64,000 bases of DNA, from assembly GCA_023417475.1 (NCBI GenBank), contig JAEZFP010000048.1:95196-159195 (forward strand). The letters run 5' to 3'. This document shows, piece by piece, positions 26,244-35,068 of this stretch. The stretch comes from Bacillota bacterium. GTDB taxonomy: Bacteria > Bacillota > UBA4882 > UBA8346. Below the pieces are notes generated by a model, which did no database searches, was not told the DNA's origin, and worked only from the letters and a program-made list of their open reading frames with translations. Within the stretch, counting starts at the first letter, position 1, and every line of letters starts with the position of its first letter. The translations under genes and the position numbers were made by a program.

Positions 26244-26275
26244 CCTCAGTTCCTCGATTGTCATAAATACAAACT

Positions 26276-26303
26276 AAAAAGTGGTGGTTACCCCCCACTT
26301 TTT
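26276..26303 (+). terminator. Hairpin terminator beyond the MITE
   Basis: AAAAAGTGG (26276-26284) pairs with CCACTTTTT (26295-26303) around a 10-nt loop, and the arm ends in T5. It may serve the upstream hypothetical gene. The symmetrical A/T ends would also work on the minus strand for spoVT. Confidence 0.65.
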
Positions 26304-26436
26304 CATTTGTTGCGCTATGTCACAATTCAGATGTCAATTTTGCGACATTTTTTCTACACCCGAAACGACTGGTTAATTTTTGACGAAATCAGCGTCAGCC
26401 TAAAAGCTTTCGGTTGGCAGGTACCGCGATGCTGAC

Positions 26437-27000
26437 TTATTGCTCCATCTGTTTTGCTAAGAAACCTGCTGCAGTCTCGGCTATTTTCACTTCCAAGTCA
26501 CCCATGACTACATTCGGCTCTTTACTGGAGAGAATAACGGCTCCGATCGGATCGCCCTCGGCAATAATCGGTGCAATGACCTGAGCTGAGAATTTGCATT
26601 TGCCTTCTTCTTCTTTGACAGGACAAGCATCACAAAACTTATGCTCGCCGGGTTTGGGCATTAGAACCACTTTACGATCTTCGATCGCTTTTTCGACTGC
26701 TTTCGAGATGGGTTTATCCAGAAATTCCTTCTTCGGCGCGCCTGATACTGCAATAACCATATCCCGGTCGGCAATACAGGCAATATGCCCGGTTGATTCG
26801 TAAAGAGAGTCCGCGTATTCCTTTGCGAAATCACCTAACTCACCAATGGGAGAATATTTCTTAAGGATAACTTCCCCTTCCCGGTCTACAAAAATCTCTA
26901 ACGGGTCGCCCTCTCGAATCCGCAACGTTCTACGGATCTCCTTGGGGATGACCACCCGGCCTAGATCATCGATCCGCCGTACAATTCCGGTCGCCTTCAT
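26437..27000 (-). CDS. spoVT: Stage V sporulation protein T
   Basis: AbrB-type DNA-binding regulator of forespore genes. The N-terminal swapped-hairpin domain MKATGIVRRIDDLGRVVIPK is almost identical to B. subtilis SpoVT. A GAF domain (about residues 55-185) ends in ETAAGFLAKQMEQ. AGGAGGGATAAGGGG places the start at 27000, giving 187 residues (178 in B. subtilis). It lies at the end of the mfd-side conserved block, with two genes inserted between it and mfd. It indicates a spore former. Confidence 0.95.
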   Translation of the reverse strand: MKATGIVRRIDDLGRVVIPKEIRRTLRIREGDPLEIFVDREGEVILKKYSPIGELGDFAKEYADSLYESTGHIACIADRDMVIAVSGAPKKEFLDKPISKAVEKAIEDRKVVLMPKPGEHKFCDACPVKEEEGKCKFSAQVIAPIIAEGDPIGAVILSSKEPNVVMGDLEVKIAETAAGFLAKQMEQ

Positions 27001-27103
27001 CCCCTTATCCCTCCTTTTATTCATCTTATTTTCGATTGCAGAGGACCTGCCACCCGCGTGACCCGGAGTGGACTTTCATAATGTAAGCTGGCGCTTTTAT
27101 TGA

Positions 27104-27133
27104 TAGTATATAGCTAAGCCAAATGTTTTATTC
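27104..27133 (-). promoter_or_regulatory. Possible sigma-G promoter of spoVT
   Basis: On the minus strand, GAATA (27133-27129) and TATACTA (27110-27104) are 18 bp apart. This fits the forespore sigma-G pattern GNATR-N18-CATNNTA with one -10 mismatch. spoVT is sigma-G-dependent in B. subtilis. The leader would be about 97 nt. Confidence 0.4.
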
Positions 27134-27504
27134 ATTTTTCCACTTTACAGCAGTTTAGCCTTTGTACTATCAATTGCCGGTTTCATAAACACGCAAAAGA
27201 CAGGCGAATCTTCCTCGCTGGCGTTGTGACAAGATCCGCTGATTTCGTCATGTTGAAACCTTACTTGAGCATTTTTAGCTTACCCCAAATTTTTTTATCC
27301 ATACCACAAAGATGCAGGGCAGGAGTTTTTCAAAATCTAGCCAATAATTTCTTTTAATTACACCGATCAATCCCGCCTGGAAGCGGCTTGAGGTTAAGAA
27401 GACTGGCGCAAGCGATACCTGATCCCAAATGTCGCAACAAATTACCCTAAAATGAAGTTGGGGTTTTCGATCCGTTCTTCGGGAAACAAAAACGAGGTGA
27501 GAAT

Positions 27505-29490
27505 TTGAAATTAGCATGGCCTGTCAAACTTTTATTCGCTTTCTGTTTTCTGCTTCCCTTAACCTATTGGCCCCACCATTTTGACCAATTCGCCACTTCA
27601 AAGATGGCGTTATTTCTGTTGGCAATATTTGTTTTGCTGGTGTTTGTCATTTACTACCGGCGCGATTTGTCCGGATTCCCCCGGTCGCTAACCGGGGCCG
27701 CCTTGGTTTTTATGGCGGTCCAAATCTGGCAAACCCTGCGGCTGTCCGATCCGTTGAACGGATTATTCGGCGCCTACGGTCAGTCCGAGTCACTGCTGGT
27801 TCAATTCGGCTTTTTAATCTTTGGTCTAGCCGCTTTCCTCCTGATCAAAGAAGCTTCCGAACTCCATGTCTTTTTAGACACCATGATCTTCGCAGCATTT
27901 ATTCTCGCTGTTTTCGGCGTATTCCAATACTTTTTCGGCGATCCCATTACCCATGAGGAAGTGGCCCGGATCAAAAGTTTGCTGGGTGACCCCAATTCAT
28001 TGGGCGTCTTCCTGACGATGGTGCTGCCGCTACTGCTCTGGCGGTTGCACCGGGAGCCTTCCCAGCCGATCCGTTCGATCCTGTTTGGCTGCGCTTACCT
28101 AAATATGGCGGTTCTGGCTTTGACCTTTTCGAGAGCGGCTTGGTTGGGTCTGCTGATTGCTTTGATTTTCTGCTGGTTCCACCTGAACCGTTTCAATTTT
28201 CACAAAAAATCATTCTGGCAGCGTTGGGCAATGATCGGCGGTTCCGGCGCCATCCTCTTGATTTCTATGGCTTATTGGCCATTCTGGGTGACCCTTCCGC
28301 TACTTTTATTGTTCTTTTCGACTTCGCTGCGCGGTCGGTTATTCAGCAACCCGGAATCACTCTTCCCCGGCTTTGTGGTCATTTTGATCCTAGGATTAAT
28401 CTCCGGTCAAATGCTCGCAAGCTGTAACCCGGGTTCGTTTAAAGACTATAACTTAAATTCCCGGATTCAGTCGCTTTCGACCGGCCAAGACAGCGGCCGT
28501 GGGTTAATCTGGTCAACCGCTTGGCGGGTCTTCCGCGAACACCCTGTGCTTGGACAGGGTTTAGGTACTTTTCAAGATTCCTTTCACCGTATCCAGTCCG
28601 TTAACGCCGTCAACCACTGGGGTCCTGAGCGCGACTTACGTCAAGTCCACAATGAACTGCTGCATTACTTGGCCACCCAAGGGATCGTCGGGCTCGGTTC
28701 GTATCTGTTGCTGTTGGGACTGATGATCAAATATTCGTTGCGGAACTTCAAATCTGCCGCAACCGCTCCCGACATGGCTACAATTACTTTATCGGCATCC
28801 GCCATCGGTTACTTAGTTTTTGTCCAGTTTGCCTATCCCTTAGTCCATTATAGCTATTTATTTTGGGTGGAAGCCGGTATGTTACTGAGCCTGGCTTTTC
28901 CTTCAGCGCGGCCTAGCCGGTCGGACCGGATCCATCCGGTCGCAGTCGGGTTGGCGCTCGTCCTTTTCATTGTTTGGGGTAGCGTCTTGCTCAATTTCAC
29001 CCGATCCGACACATACTACCAAAGAGCCTTCAAACAAGCCCGCTACCACCATTATGCCCGATCGTTGGCGGCATACCGGACGACCGTTGCCATGGCGCCT
29101 TGGAACTATCAATACCGTTACCGTTACGTCTATACCTTAATCCGGGCCGGAGCGCGGTGCCGTAATGAAATACTCGCCCAACGCGACTATGCGCAAGCCG
29201 AACAGTTAGTCAACCAATTACGCCAACATTTTCCCAACCGCTACCAAGTGTACAGTTTGATCGGGGACTTATACTTTCAACAACGACGGTATCATCAGGC
29301 GGTCAGCGCTTACCGGAAAGCGCTGACTTATTTTCCGGTCAATTACCGAATTTATTTCCGGATCGCCCGGTCGGAAGTTTTAAACGGTAATCGCGCTGCC
29401 GGGTTGAAAACCTATGAGCAAGGCTGCCAGATAAATCGGGAGGCGATGGAGGATATGCGAGGAGTCGACCGGTTGAAGATCTTTTATTAA
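27505..29490 (+). CDS. O-antigen ligase/polymerase-family membrane protein with C-terminal TPR region
   Basis: At 661 residues it has about 12 membrane segments in the first 490. The periplasmic loop carries the Wzy/WaaL (O-antigen ligase) pattern HPVLGQGLGTF and later HNELLHYLATQGIVGL. After the last segment come TPR-like helices (about 510-650: AYRKALTYFPVNYRIYFRIA). Such proteins polymerise or ligate lipid-linked glycans outside the membrane. The start is a TTG after GAGGTGA. It is divergent from spoVT and followed by a terminator. Confidence 0.82.
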   Translation: MKLAWPVKLLFAFCFLLPLTYWPHHFDQFATSKMALFLLAIFVLLVFVIYYRRDLSGFPRSLTGAALVFMAVQIWQTLRLSDPLNGLFGAYGQSESLLVQFGFLIFGLAAFLLIKEASELHVFLDTMIFAAFILAVFGVFQYFFGDPITHEEVARIKSLLGDPNSLGVFLTMVLPLLLWRLHREPSQPIRSILFGCAYLNMAVLALTFSRAAWLGLLIALIFCWFHLNRFNFHKKSFWQRWAMIGGSGAILLISMAYWPFWVTLPLLLLFFSTSLRGRLFSNPESLFPGFVVILILGLISGQMLASCNPGSFKDYNLNSRIQSLSTGQDSGRGLIWSTAWRVFREHPVLGQGLGTFQDSFHRIQSVNAVNHWGPERDLRQVHNELLHYLATQGIVGLGSYLLLLGLMIKYSLRNFKSAATAPDMATITLSASAIGYLVFVQFAYPLVHYSYLFWVEAGMLLSLAFPSARPSRSDRIHPVAVGLALVLFIVWGSVLLNFTRSDTYYQRAFKQARYHHYARSLAAYRTTVAMAPWNYQYRYRYVYTLIRAGARCRNEILAQRDYAQAEQLVNQLRQHFPNRYQVYSLIGDLYFQQRRYHQAVSAYRKALTYFPVNYRIYFRIARSEVLNGNRAAGLKTYEQGCQINREAMEDMRGVDRLKIFY

Positions 29491-29537
29491 ATTACAGTTA
29501 GATAGAAAGCTGCTCAAAATATTTTCGAAATGGCATC

Positions 29538-29596
29538 AGCATCAGAGCAAAGTTTAGCCGGGGCGCCCGGGTTACCTTCGCTCTAATGCTTTTTTT
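29538..29596 (+). terminator. Rho-independent terminator
   Basis: A 15-bp imperfect stem (29538-29552 with 29576-29590) with a GC-rich inner loop, followed by seven T. It ends the O-antigen-ligase-like gene, and its U-run overlaps the mfd stop. Confidence 0.85.
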
Positions 29597-32500
29597 ACTT
29601 GAGGGTTTTCAACGTATCCAGGATCATCGTAAGCAACTCCGGATCAGGCAGCGCTTTCCATTTGAAAACCGGGGGCCGGCCCGGTTGGTAACGGAAATTG
29701 GAACGGTATTTTTGCAAAACCGCCAGCACCTTCTCGTAATCAACCACCAATCCCAAGTGCAGCTTGGCGACAAACTCATTCCGTTCTTTGGTGATCGCTG
29801 AAAAACCGATCTGTTTGGCCAGCGCTTTAATCTGGGCAATATTAACCAGGTTGGTGACGGCTTGGGGCGGCTCGCCGAACCGGTCCAACAGTTCGTCGGC
29901 GACCGCCTCGACCGCCTCCACTGTCAGGGCATTGGCGATCTTCTTATACATATCCACTTTTAACTTGTTGTCGGTAATATATTGCGAAGGAAGATACGCA
30001 TCCATCGGCAACTCGACGACCGGTTCCGGAAGTTCCGGGGCCACTTCCCCTTGCTTCTCGCGAATCGCCTCTTCCAGCAAGCGGCAGTATAATTCAAATC
30101 CGACCGCCGCGATCTGGCCGTGTTGTTCCGGCCCCAACAGATTCCCCGCGCCGCGAATCTCCAAATCCCGCATGGCGATTTTGAAACCGGATCCCAACTC
30201 GGTGAATTCCCGAATCGCCGCCAGACGTTTCTCCGCATTCTCACTTAAGGTCTTATCCTTACGGTAACAGAAATAAGCGTGGGCAATCCGGTTGGAACGG
30301 CCGACCCGGCCCCGTAATTGATACAGTTGCGCCAGCCCGAAACGGTCGGCGTCATAGACGATCAAAGTATTGACGTTCGGGATATCCAACCCGGTTTCAA
30401 TGATCGTGGTGCAAAGCAGGAGATCCGCTTCGTTATCGTAGAAATCCATCATTACCCGTTCCAGTTGGTCCTCGTTCATCTGGCCGTGGGCGATAGCGAT
30501 TCGGGCTTTCGGTAACAGGTTCTGCAAATAGGATGCCATGCGTTCAATGGTTTCAACCCGGTTATAGACAAAATAAACTTGACCGCCCCGGTCCATCTCC
30601 CGTTGGATTGCTTCCCGGATCACTTCCTCATTATATTCCTGAACATGGGTCCGGATGGGGAAACGGCCCATCGGCGGAGTCTCTATAATACTGATATCCC
30701 GGATGCCGACCAATGACATATGCAACGTCCGGGGGATCGGGGTCGCCGTCAGTGTGAGGACGTCGACGTTTTTACGCAGCTCTTTCAAACGTTCTTTATG
30801 GGCGACGCCAAACCGTTGTTCTTCATCGACAACCAGCAGTCCCAAGTCTTTAAAATGCAGGTCCGCCGAGAGCAGCCGGTGCGTTCCGATGACCAGGTCC
30901 ACCTCGCCGCTGAGAATTCCCTGAATCGTTTCGGCCTGTTCCTTGGGTGATTGAAACCGGCTTAACACCCGGATTTTCACCGGAAATCCGGCGAAACGCT
31001 CCCGGAAATTGATGAAATGTTGCTGGGCTAAGATCGTGGTCGGAACCAAAACCCCGACCTGTTTGCCGCCCATCAATGCTTTGAAAGCGGCGCGCATCGC
31101 CACCTCGGTTTTGCCATAACCCACATCGCCACAGAGGAGCCGATCCATGGGTTTGGCCCGTTCCATGTCGCGCTTGATCTCCTCAATGGCGCGCAACTGA
31201 TCGGGGGTCTCTTCAAAGAAAAAAGCCTCTTCGAATTCATGCTGCCAAACAGTGTCCGTCGGGAAAATAATCCCCGAGGCCACTTCGCGCTGGGCATAGA
31301 GCTCCAATAGTTGCTCCGCCATATCGCGGATGGACTCTTTAACCTTCGCTTTAACCTTCTGCCAGTCGCTGCCGCCTAACTTGTTCACTTTAGGGGGAGC
31401 GTCTTCAACCCCGATATATTTTTGCAGGAAATTAATCTGGTCGGTCGGGACAAACAACCGGTCTTCGCCGGAGTATTCTATCTTTAAGTAATCGCGATGA
31501 CCGCCGGCGATCTCCAAGGTTTCGATCCCCATATACCGGCCGATCCCGTGATTGATATGAACTACGTAATCGCCGACCTTCAACTCGGTGAAAGCGCTGA
31601 TTTTGGTTCCTTCCTGCTGGAACCGGGCTTGATACTTCTTCCGCTGCCGTCCGTAAATCTCGTTTTCGGTCAGGACAATGATATTACCGGGCAGCCATTC
31701 AAAACCGGTCTCGTAATCGGTCACCTCGATCCGGACCGAACGCGGCGTTAAGTCGCGTTCCTCCCCTGGCAGCACGAGATGGGAAGTAACCCCCTGTTCG
31801 CGCAGGACCTCCCGTAAACGGCGGGCTTTCTCCTTCACGGCGACAGCGAGGACAATGGTTCGGTCTTCTTTTAACCAACGGTTCAATTCATTCGTCAACA
31901 ATTCGACTTTCCCATGAAACGTCGGAGGAGTTCGAAACGACATAGTAAAGGTATTATCCGGCGCAAAGCCCTTCGGAGTCTTGGCCAGCAATGATAACGA
32001 CCACGGCTTGTAAGCGCGTAACACCAATTCTAACTCGTCTAATCCCACAAAAATCTCTTGTTCTTTCGGAAGCACAACCCCTTTTTCCAAGAAACTGGTA
32101 TAGGTTCCGGCTGTCTCCTCTTCCGTCAAACGGAAGGTATCCCGCCCACGCACCGGTTCGTCAAGAATGATCCGGGCGTCGCCAAGATAATTCAAGATCG
32201 TACCCATTTGCGGCTCGACCCACGGTAAAAATTGATCCGCCCCGGGTAGCTGATGGCCTTGGGATAAACGCTCCATCGCCTCGTTAATGCGGTTTGCCAA
32301 ATTTTCGGCCTCTTTTACCCGGCCGAACTCTTCCAACTTTCCCAGCTGCCGGTGCAGATCGGTTTGGATCAACGGCTTTATCCGGTCAAAATCCGCCTGG
32401 TTCCAAAGCCCCTCGCGAGCCGGAAAAATCAATATTTCACGCAAGGTTTCATGGGAAATTTGATCTTCGACCCGAAAGCTCCGGATGGAATCGATCTCGT

Positions 32501-33089
32501 CACCGAAAAATTCCATCCGGATCGGTTGGTCCCGATCCAACGGAAAAACGTCGACAATATCCCCTCTACGGCTAAATTGACCGGCAGCTTGCACCAGATC
32601 GACCCGTTCATATCCCATCACCGTGAGCCGGTTTAACAGACCCGTGAGCGCAATTTCAGTTCCGACGGTGAACCGGAGGGTAAAATCTAAAAACTTCGCC
32701 GGCGGAAGCAAGCGGCGTTGCATTGCTTCCCATGAGGTAACCACCACCAGCGTATCACGTAACAATATTTTTCCGAGGGTTTCAACCCGTTGCGCCGTTA
32801 CCTCCGGTTCAAACGCCTGTTCGTGGGGGTAAAGTTCATTTTTCGGAAAGTAGGCGACGCTTTCGGCTCCCAGCAAACATTCGAGATCAAGCGCGAGACG
32901 ATAAGCTTGGGAATTACTGTAACTGATCACTAGGCATTTGCGGTTTAAATCATGGGTAAATCCGGCAATCACCGCCGCTTTTTGGGTGCCGCTGATGCCG
33001 GTAATCAGGTCTGGTTCACCTTTCCGAAAATAATCTTTCAACCTCCGAAATTCGGAATGACTAGCCAGTTCCGCTAGTAATTGATTCAT
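29595..33089 (-). CDS. mfd: Transcription-repair coupling factor Mfd
   Basis: Displaces RNA polymerase stalled at lesions and recruits UvrA. At 1164 residues it shows the UvrB-homology module, then the RNAP-interacting CarD-like domain (about 480-550, GDYVVHINHGIGRY). The translocase follows, with Walker A GDVGYGKTEVAMRAAF, DEEQRFG, and motif VI QLRGRVGRSNR, ending in a C-terminal D7 domain. Length and motifs are fully canonical. It sits in the conserved order spoVT...mfd-pth-rplY-glmU-spoVG-ispE. Confidence 0.97.
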   Translation of the reverse strand: MNQLLAELASHSEFRRLKDYFRKGEPDLITGISGTQKAAVIAGFTHDLNRKCLVISYSNSQAYRLALDLECLLGAESVAYFPKNELYPHEQAFEPEVTAQRVETLGKILLRDTLVVVTSWEAMQRRLLPPAKFLDFTLRFTVGTEIALTGLLNRLTVMGYERVDLVQAAGQFSRRGDIVDVFPLDRDQPIRMEFFGDEIDSIRSFRVEDQISHETLREILIFPAREGLWNQADFDRIKPLIQTDLHRQLGKLEEFGRVKEAENLANRINEAMERLSQGHQLPGADQFLPWVEPQMGTILNYLGDARIILDEPVRGRDTFRLTEEETAGTYTSFLEKGVVLPKEQEIFVGLDELELVLRAYKPWSLSLLAKTPKGFAPDNTFTMSFRTPPTFHGKVELLTNELNRWLKEDRTIVLAVAVKEKARRLREVLREQGVTSHLVLPGEERDLTPRSVRIEVTDYETGFEWLPGNIIVLTENEIYGRQRKKYQARFQQEGTKISAFTELKVGDYVVHINHGIGRYMGIETLEIAGGHRDYLKIEYSGEDRLFVPTDQINFLQKYIGVEDAPPKVNKLGGSDWQKVKAKVKESIRDMAEQLLELYAQREVASGIIFPTDTVWQHEFEEAFFFEETPDQLRAIEEIKRDMERAKPMDRLLCGDVGYGKTEVAMRAAFKALMGGKQVGVLVPTTILAQQHFINFRERFAGFPVKIRVLSRFQSPKEQAETIQGILSGEVDLVIGTHRLLSADLHFKDLGLLVVDEEQRFGVAHKERLKELRKNVDVLTLTATPIPRTLHMSLVGIRDISIIETPPMGRFPIRTHVQEYNEEVIREAIQREMDRGGQVYFVYNRVETIERMASYLQNLLPKARIAIAHGQMNEDQLERVMMDFYDNEADLLLCTTIIETGLDIPNVNTLIVYDADRFGLAQLYQLRGRVGRSNRIAHAYFCYRKDKTLSENAEKRLAAIREFTELGSGFKIAMRDLEIRGAGNLLGPEQHGQIAAVGFELYCRLLEEAIREKQGEVAPELPEPVVELPMDAYLPSQYITDNKLKVDMYKKIANALTVEAVEAVADELLDRFGEPPQAVTNLVNIAQIKALAKQIGFSAITKERNEFVAKLHLGLVVDYEKVLAVLQKYRSNFRYQPGRPPVFKWKALPDPELLTMILDTLKTLK

Positions 33090-33217
33090 TAAGTCCTCCT
33101 GCGACGCCGAACGAGCCAGTAAACATGGTTCGCTACATTCTATTCACTGATGGGATTAACCTGAACGGAATTTTAAGCGCAAATTCCGTTCTATCATTTA
33201 TTTCTCAATGATCCAAG

Positions 33218-33607
33218 TCACTTGCAACGTTTTTGATAGGCTAAAATTCCTTGGTTCCAAAGCGAATGTAATATGATCGCACTGAACAGGCTTACAGTGG
33301 TTGACTTAACTGATACATAGGCAATTCCAAATAATAAATGAGTGAATACGCCGACCAAAACTGTCTGCCAATGCAATACCTTATAGAGCCTGATTGATTC
33401 AAACAGGCCCTCCCCAAAACCAAATATTGGATGGATCAAAATCAATGGGATGCCAAAATAGCTTGCAGCCCCTAGCTTTAATAATTCTTCGCCGATCGGA
33501 ACTCCGATTCCTACCCGGAGTTTCTCCGGCAGTCCGCTACGGTATAGCAAGCGATCCCAAAGCCAAGCGGCAAATAACGCAACCAACCCTGCCATCAGTT
33601 CGCTCAT
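33218..33607 (-). CDS. Small PrsW-like membrane protein
   Basis: At 129 residues it has about four membrane segments. It carries the PrsW/CAAX-protease-type motif series in order: GEELLKL (EExxK), FGFGEGLFE (a glycine-rich segment with Glu), HLLFG, and HSLWN at the end. In PrsW these residues bind zinc for intramembrane proteolysis of anti-sigma factors. It is much shorter than B. subtilis PrsW (~218), so it may be a minimal or degenerate relative. It lies between pth and mfd, where B. subtilis has the small gene yabK. Confidence 0.6.
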   Translation of the reverse strand: MSELMAGLVALFAAWLWDRLLYRSGLPEKLRVGIGVPIGEELLKLGAASYFGIPLILIHPIFGFGEGLFESIRLYKVLHWQTVLVGVFTHLLFGIAYVSVKSTTVSLFSAIILHSLWNQGILAYQKRCK

Positions 33608-33702
33608 TGATGATAGCTTTTCTCTGATTCACCCTGTTTATGCGAGCGCTTGGGGTGTTTTGATCAATCATGAACGATGTGTAATTCTCCACCGGCAATT
33701 GC

Positions 33703-34302
33703 TCAGCGATTGGTTTGACCGGCGTTGTTGGTTGCGGACGGTGTTATATTGAAATGATTCATCGTATAGTTGACCCCATGGGTAACAAAGGCCAGTCCGG
33801 CTTGGGCGCCTTTCGAAACAATCCCTTCCACCACTGGACGCTCTAGTTTGGTGAATTTTGTCAATACATAATCAACTACCGGAATTGGGGCCGGGGGCCG
33901 CCCGATTCCCACCCGCAATCTGGGAATCGCTTGGGTTTTTAATATATTAATGATAGAGGTTAATCCTTTATGCCCACCGGCACTGCCCGCTTGGCGAAAG
34001 CGCAATCCACCCAGGGGAAGATCCAAGTCGTCATAAATGACCAACACATGGTCGGGATTGACTTTATAATATGCGGTGATCGCCGCGACTGCCTCTCCGC
34101 TTAAATTCATATAGGTCTGCGGTTTAACCAGCAAAATGTCATATCCTTGATAATTGACCTTACAATATAAGCTCCGGAAATCCGAGCGGTTAATTGTTGC
34201 GCCACACTCGTCCGCAATCCGGTCAACCACCAAAAACCCGGCATTATGCCGGGTTTCATGATACTCATGCCCTGGATTTCCAAGTCCTACGATACAATAC
34301 AT
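33703..34302 (-). CDS. pth: Peptidyl-tRNA hydrolase
   Basis: Releases tRNA from peptidyl-tRNAs that drop off ribosomes. Signature residues are GLGNPG at the N terminus, catalytic His in TRHNAGF, KPQTYMNLSG and YDDLDLPLG. At 199 residues it is slightly longer than usual, with a low-complexity Asn/Thr tail. It is 34 bp downstream of rplY on the same strand, the Bacillus-like order. Confidence 0.96.
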   Translation of the reverse strand: MYCIVGLGNPGHEYHETRHNAGFLVVDRIADECGATINRSDFRSLYCKVNYQGYDILLVKPQTYMNLSGEAVAAITAYYKVNPDHVLVIYDDLDLPLGGLRFRQAGSAGGHKGLTSIINILKTQAIPRLRVGIGRPPAPIPVVDYVLTKFTKLERPVVEGIVSKGAQAGLAFVTHGVNYTMNHFNITPSATNNAGQTNR

Positions 34303-34336
34303 TGGGAAACCACCACCACTGTATAATCACGCTGCT

Positions 34337-34957
34337 CTAGGTCGTACTTTCGACTAATTCACGTCCTGCGACTGCTTCGGCCGGTTCAGGTTCAACCGCT
34401 ACCCGTGGCGCCGCCGCGACAACGATCACATCATTTGGGCTCGTCTCCACTTTAATTCCTGACGGCAACTTGAGCTCCCGTACCTGGATCGTCTCGCCAA
34501 TGTTTAACGCACTGACATCCACGGCAATCTGATCGGGAAGTAACCCCGGCAAGCAAGTTACCTCAATCTGATGAAGCAGCGTCTCCAAGATCGCACCATC
34601 ATTCTCCCGTTGCCCTTCGTTGACGAGTTGTACTGAAACTTTGACTGTAACGGGTCGATCCATTGCCACCCGGAAGAAATCAATATGGATGATATTCCGT
34701 TTCACCGGATGGTGCTGGAGATTGGTGATCAATACCTGTTCCTCGCTTTCCGATGCGCCGTTCGCCTGCTTTAAAGTCACTAATTTGCCGACAGCGTTTT
34801 GCAATGACTGACCGACCGCGCCGCCATCCAACATGATATTCTGATTCGGTTTCCCTTTACCGTAGATTACGGCGGGAATCTTTCCTTCGTTTCGAAGCCG
34901 CCCGACTGATCGGGTACCTAACGCTTCCCGAGGTTGGGCTGATACCACAAGGTTCAT
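34337..34957 (-). CDS. rplY: 50S ribosomal protein L25 / general stress protein Ctc
   Basis: Binds 5S rRNA. At 206 residues it has the long two-domain form (TL5/Ctc). The N-terminal L25 domain has RNEGKIPAVIYGKG, and the C-terminal beta domain includes LLPDQIAVDVSALNIGE. CGAGGAGG puts the start at 34957, though the frame extends upstream to 35017. It lies between glmU and pth, as in B. subtilis without prs. Confidence 0.93.
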   Translation of the reverse strand: MNLVVSAQPREALGTRSVGRLRNEGKIPAVIYGKGKPNQNIMLDGGAVGQSLQNAVGKLVTLKQANGASESEEQVLITNLQHHPVKRNIIHIDFFRVAMDRPVTVKVSVQLVNEGQRENDGAILETLLHQIEVTCLPGLLPDQIAVDVSALNIGETIQVRELKLPSGIKVETSPNDVIVVAAAPRVAVEPEPAEAVAGRELVESTT

Positions 34958-35068
34958 CCAATGTCCTCCTCGAATAAGCGATTTCTTAACGGCCGTAACG
35001 TTGTTGGAGTCCGGCAATTAGGAAATCGCCGTTCCTTCCGATTACGAGTAAATCCGAAATAAACAAAC

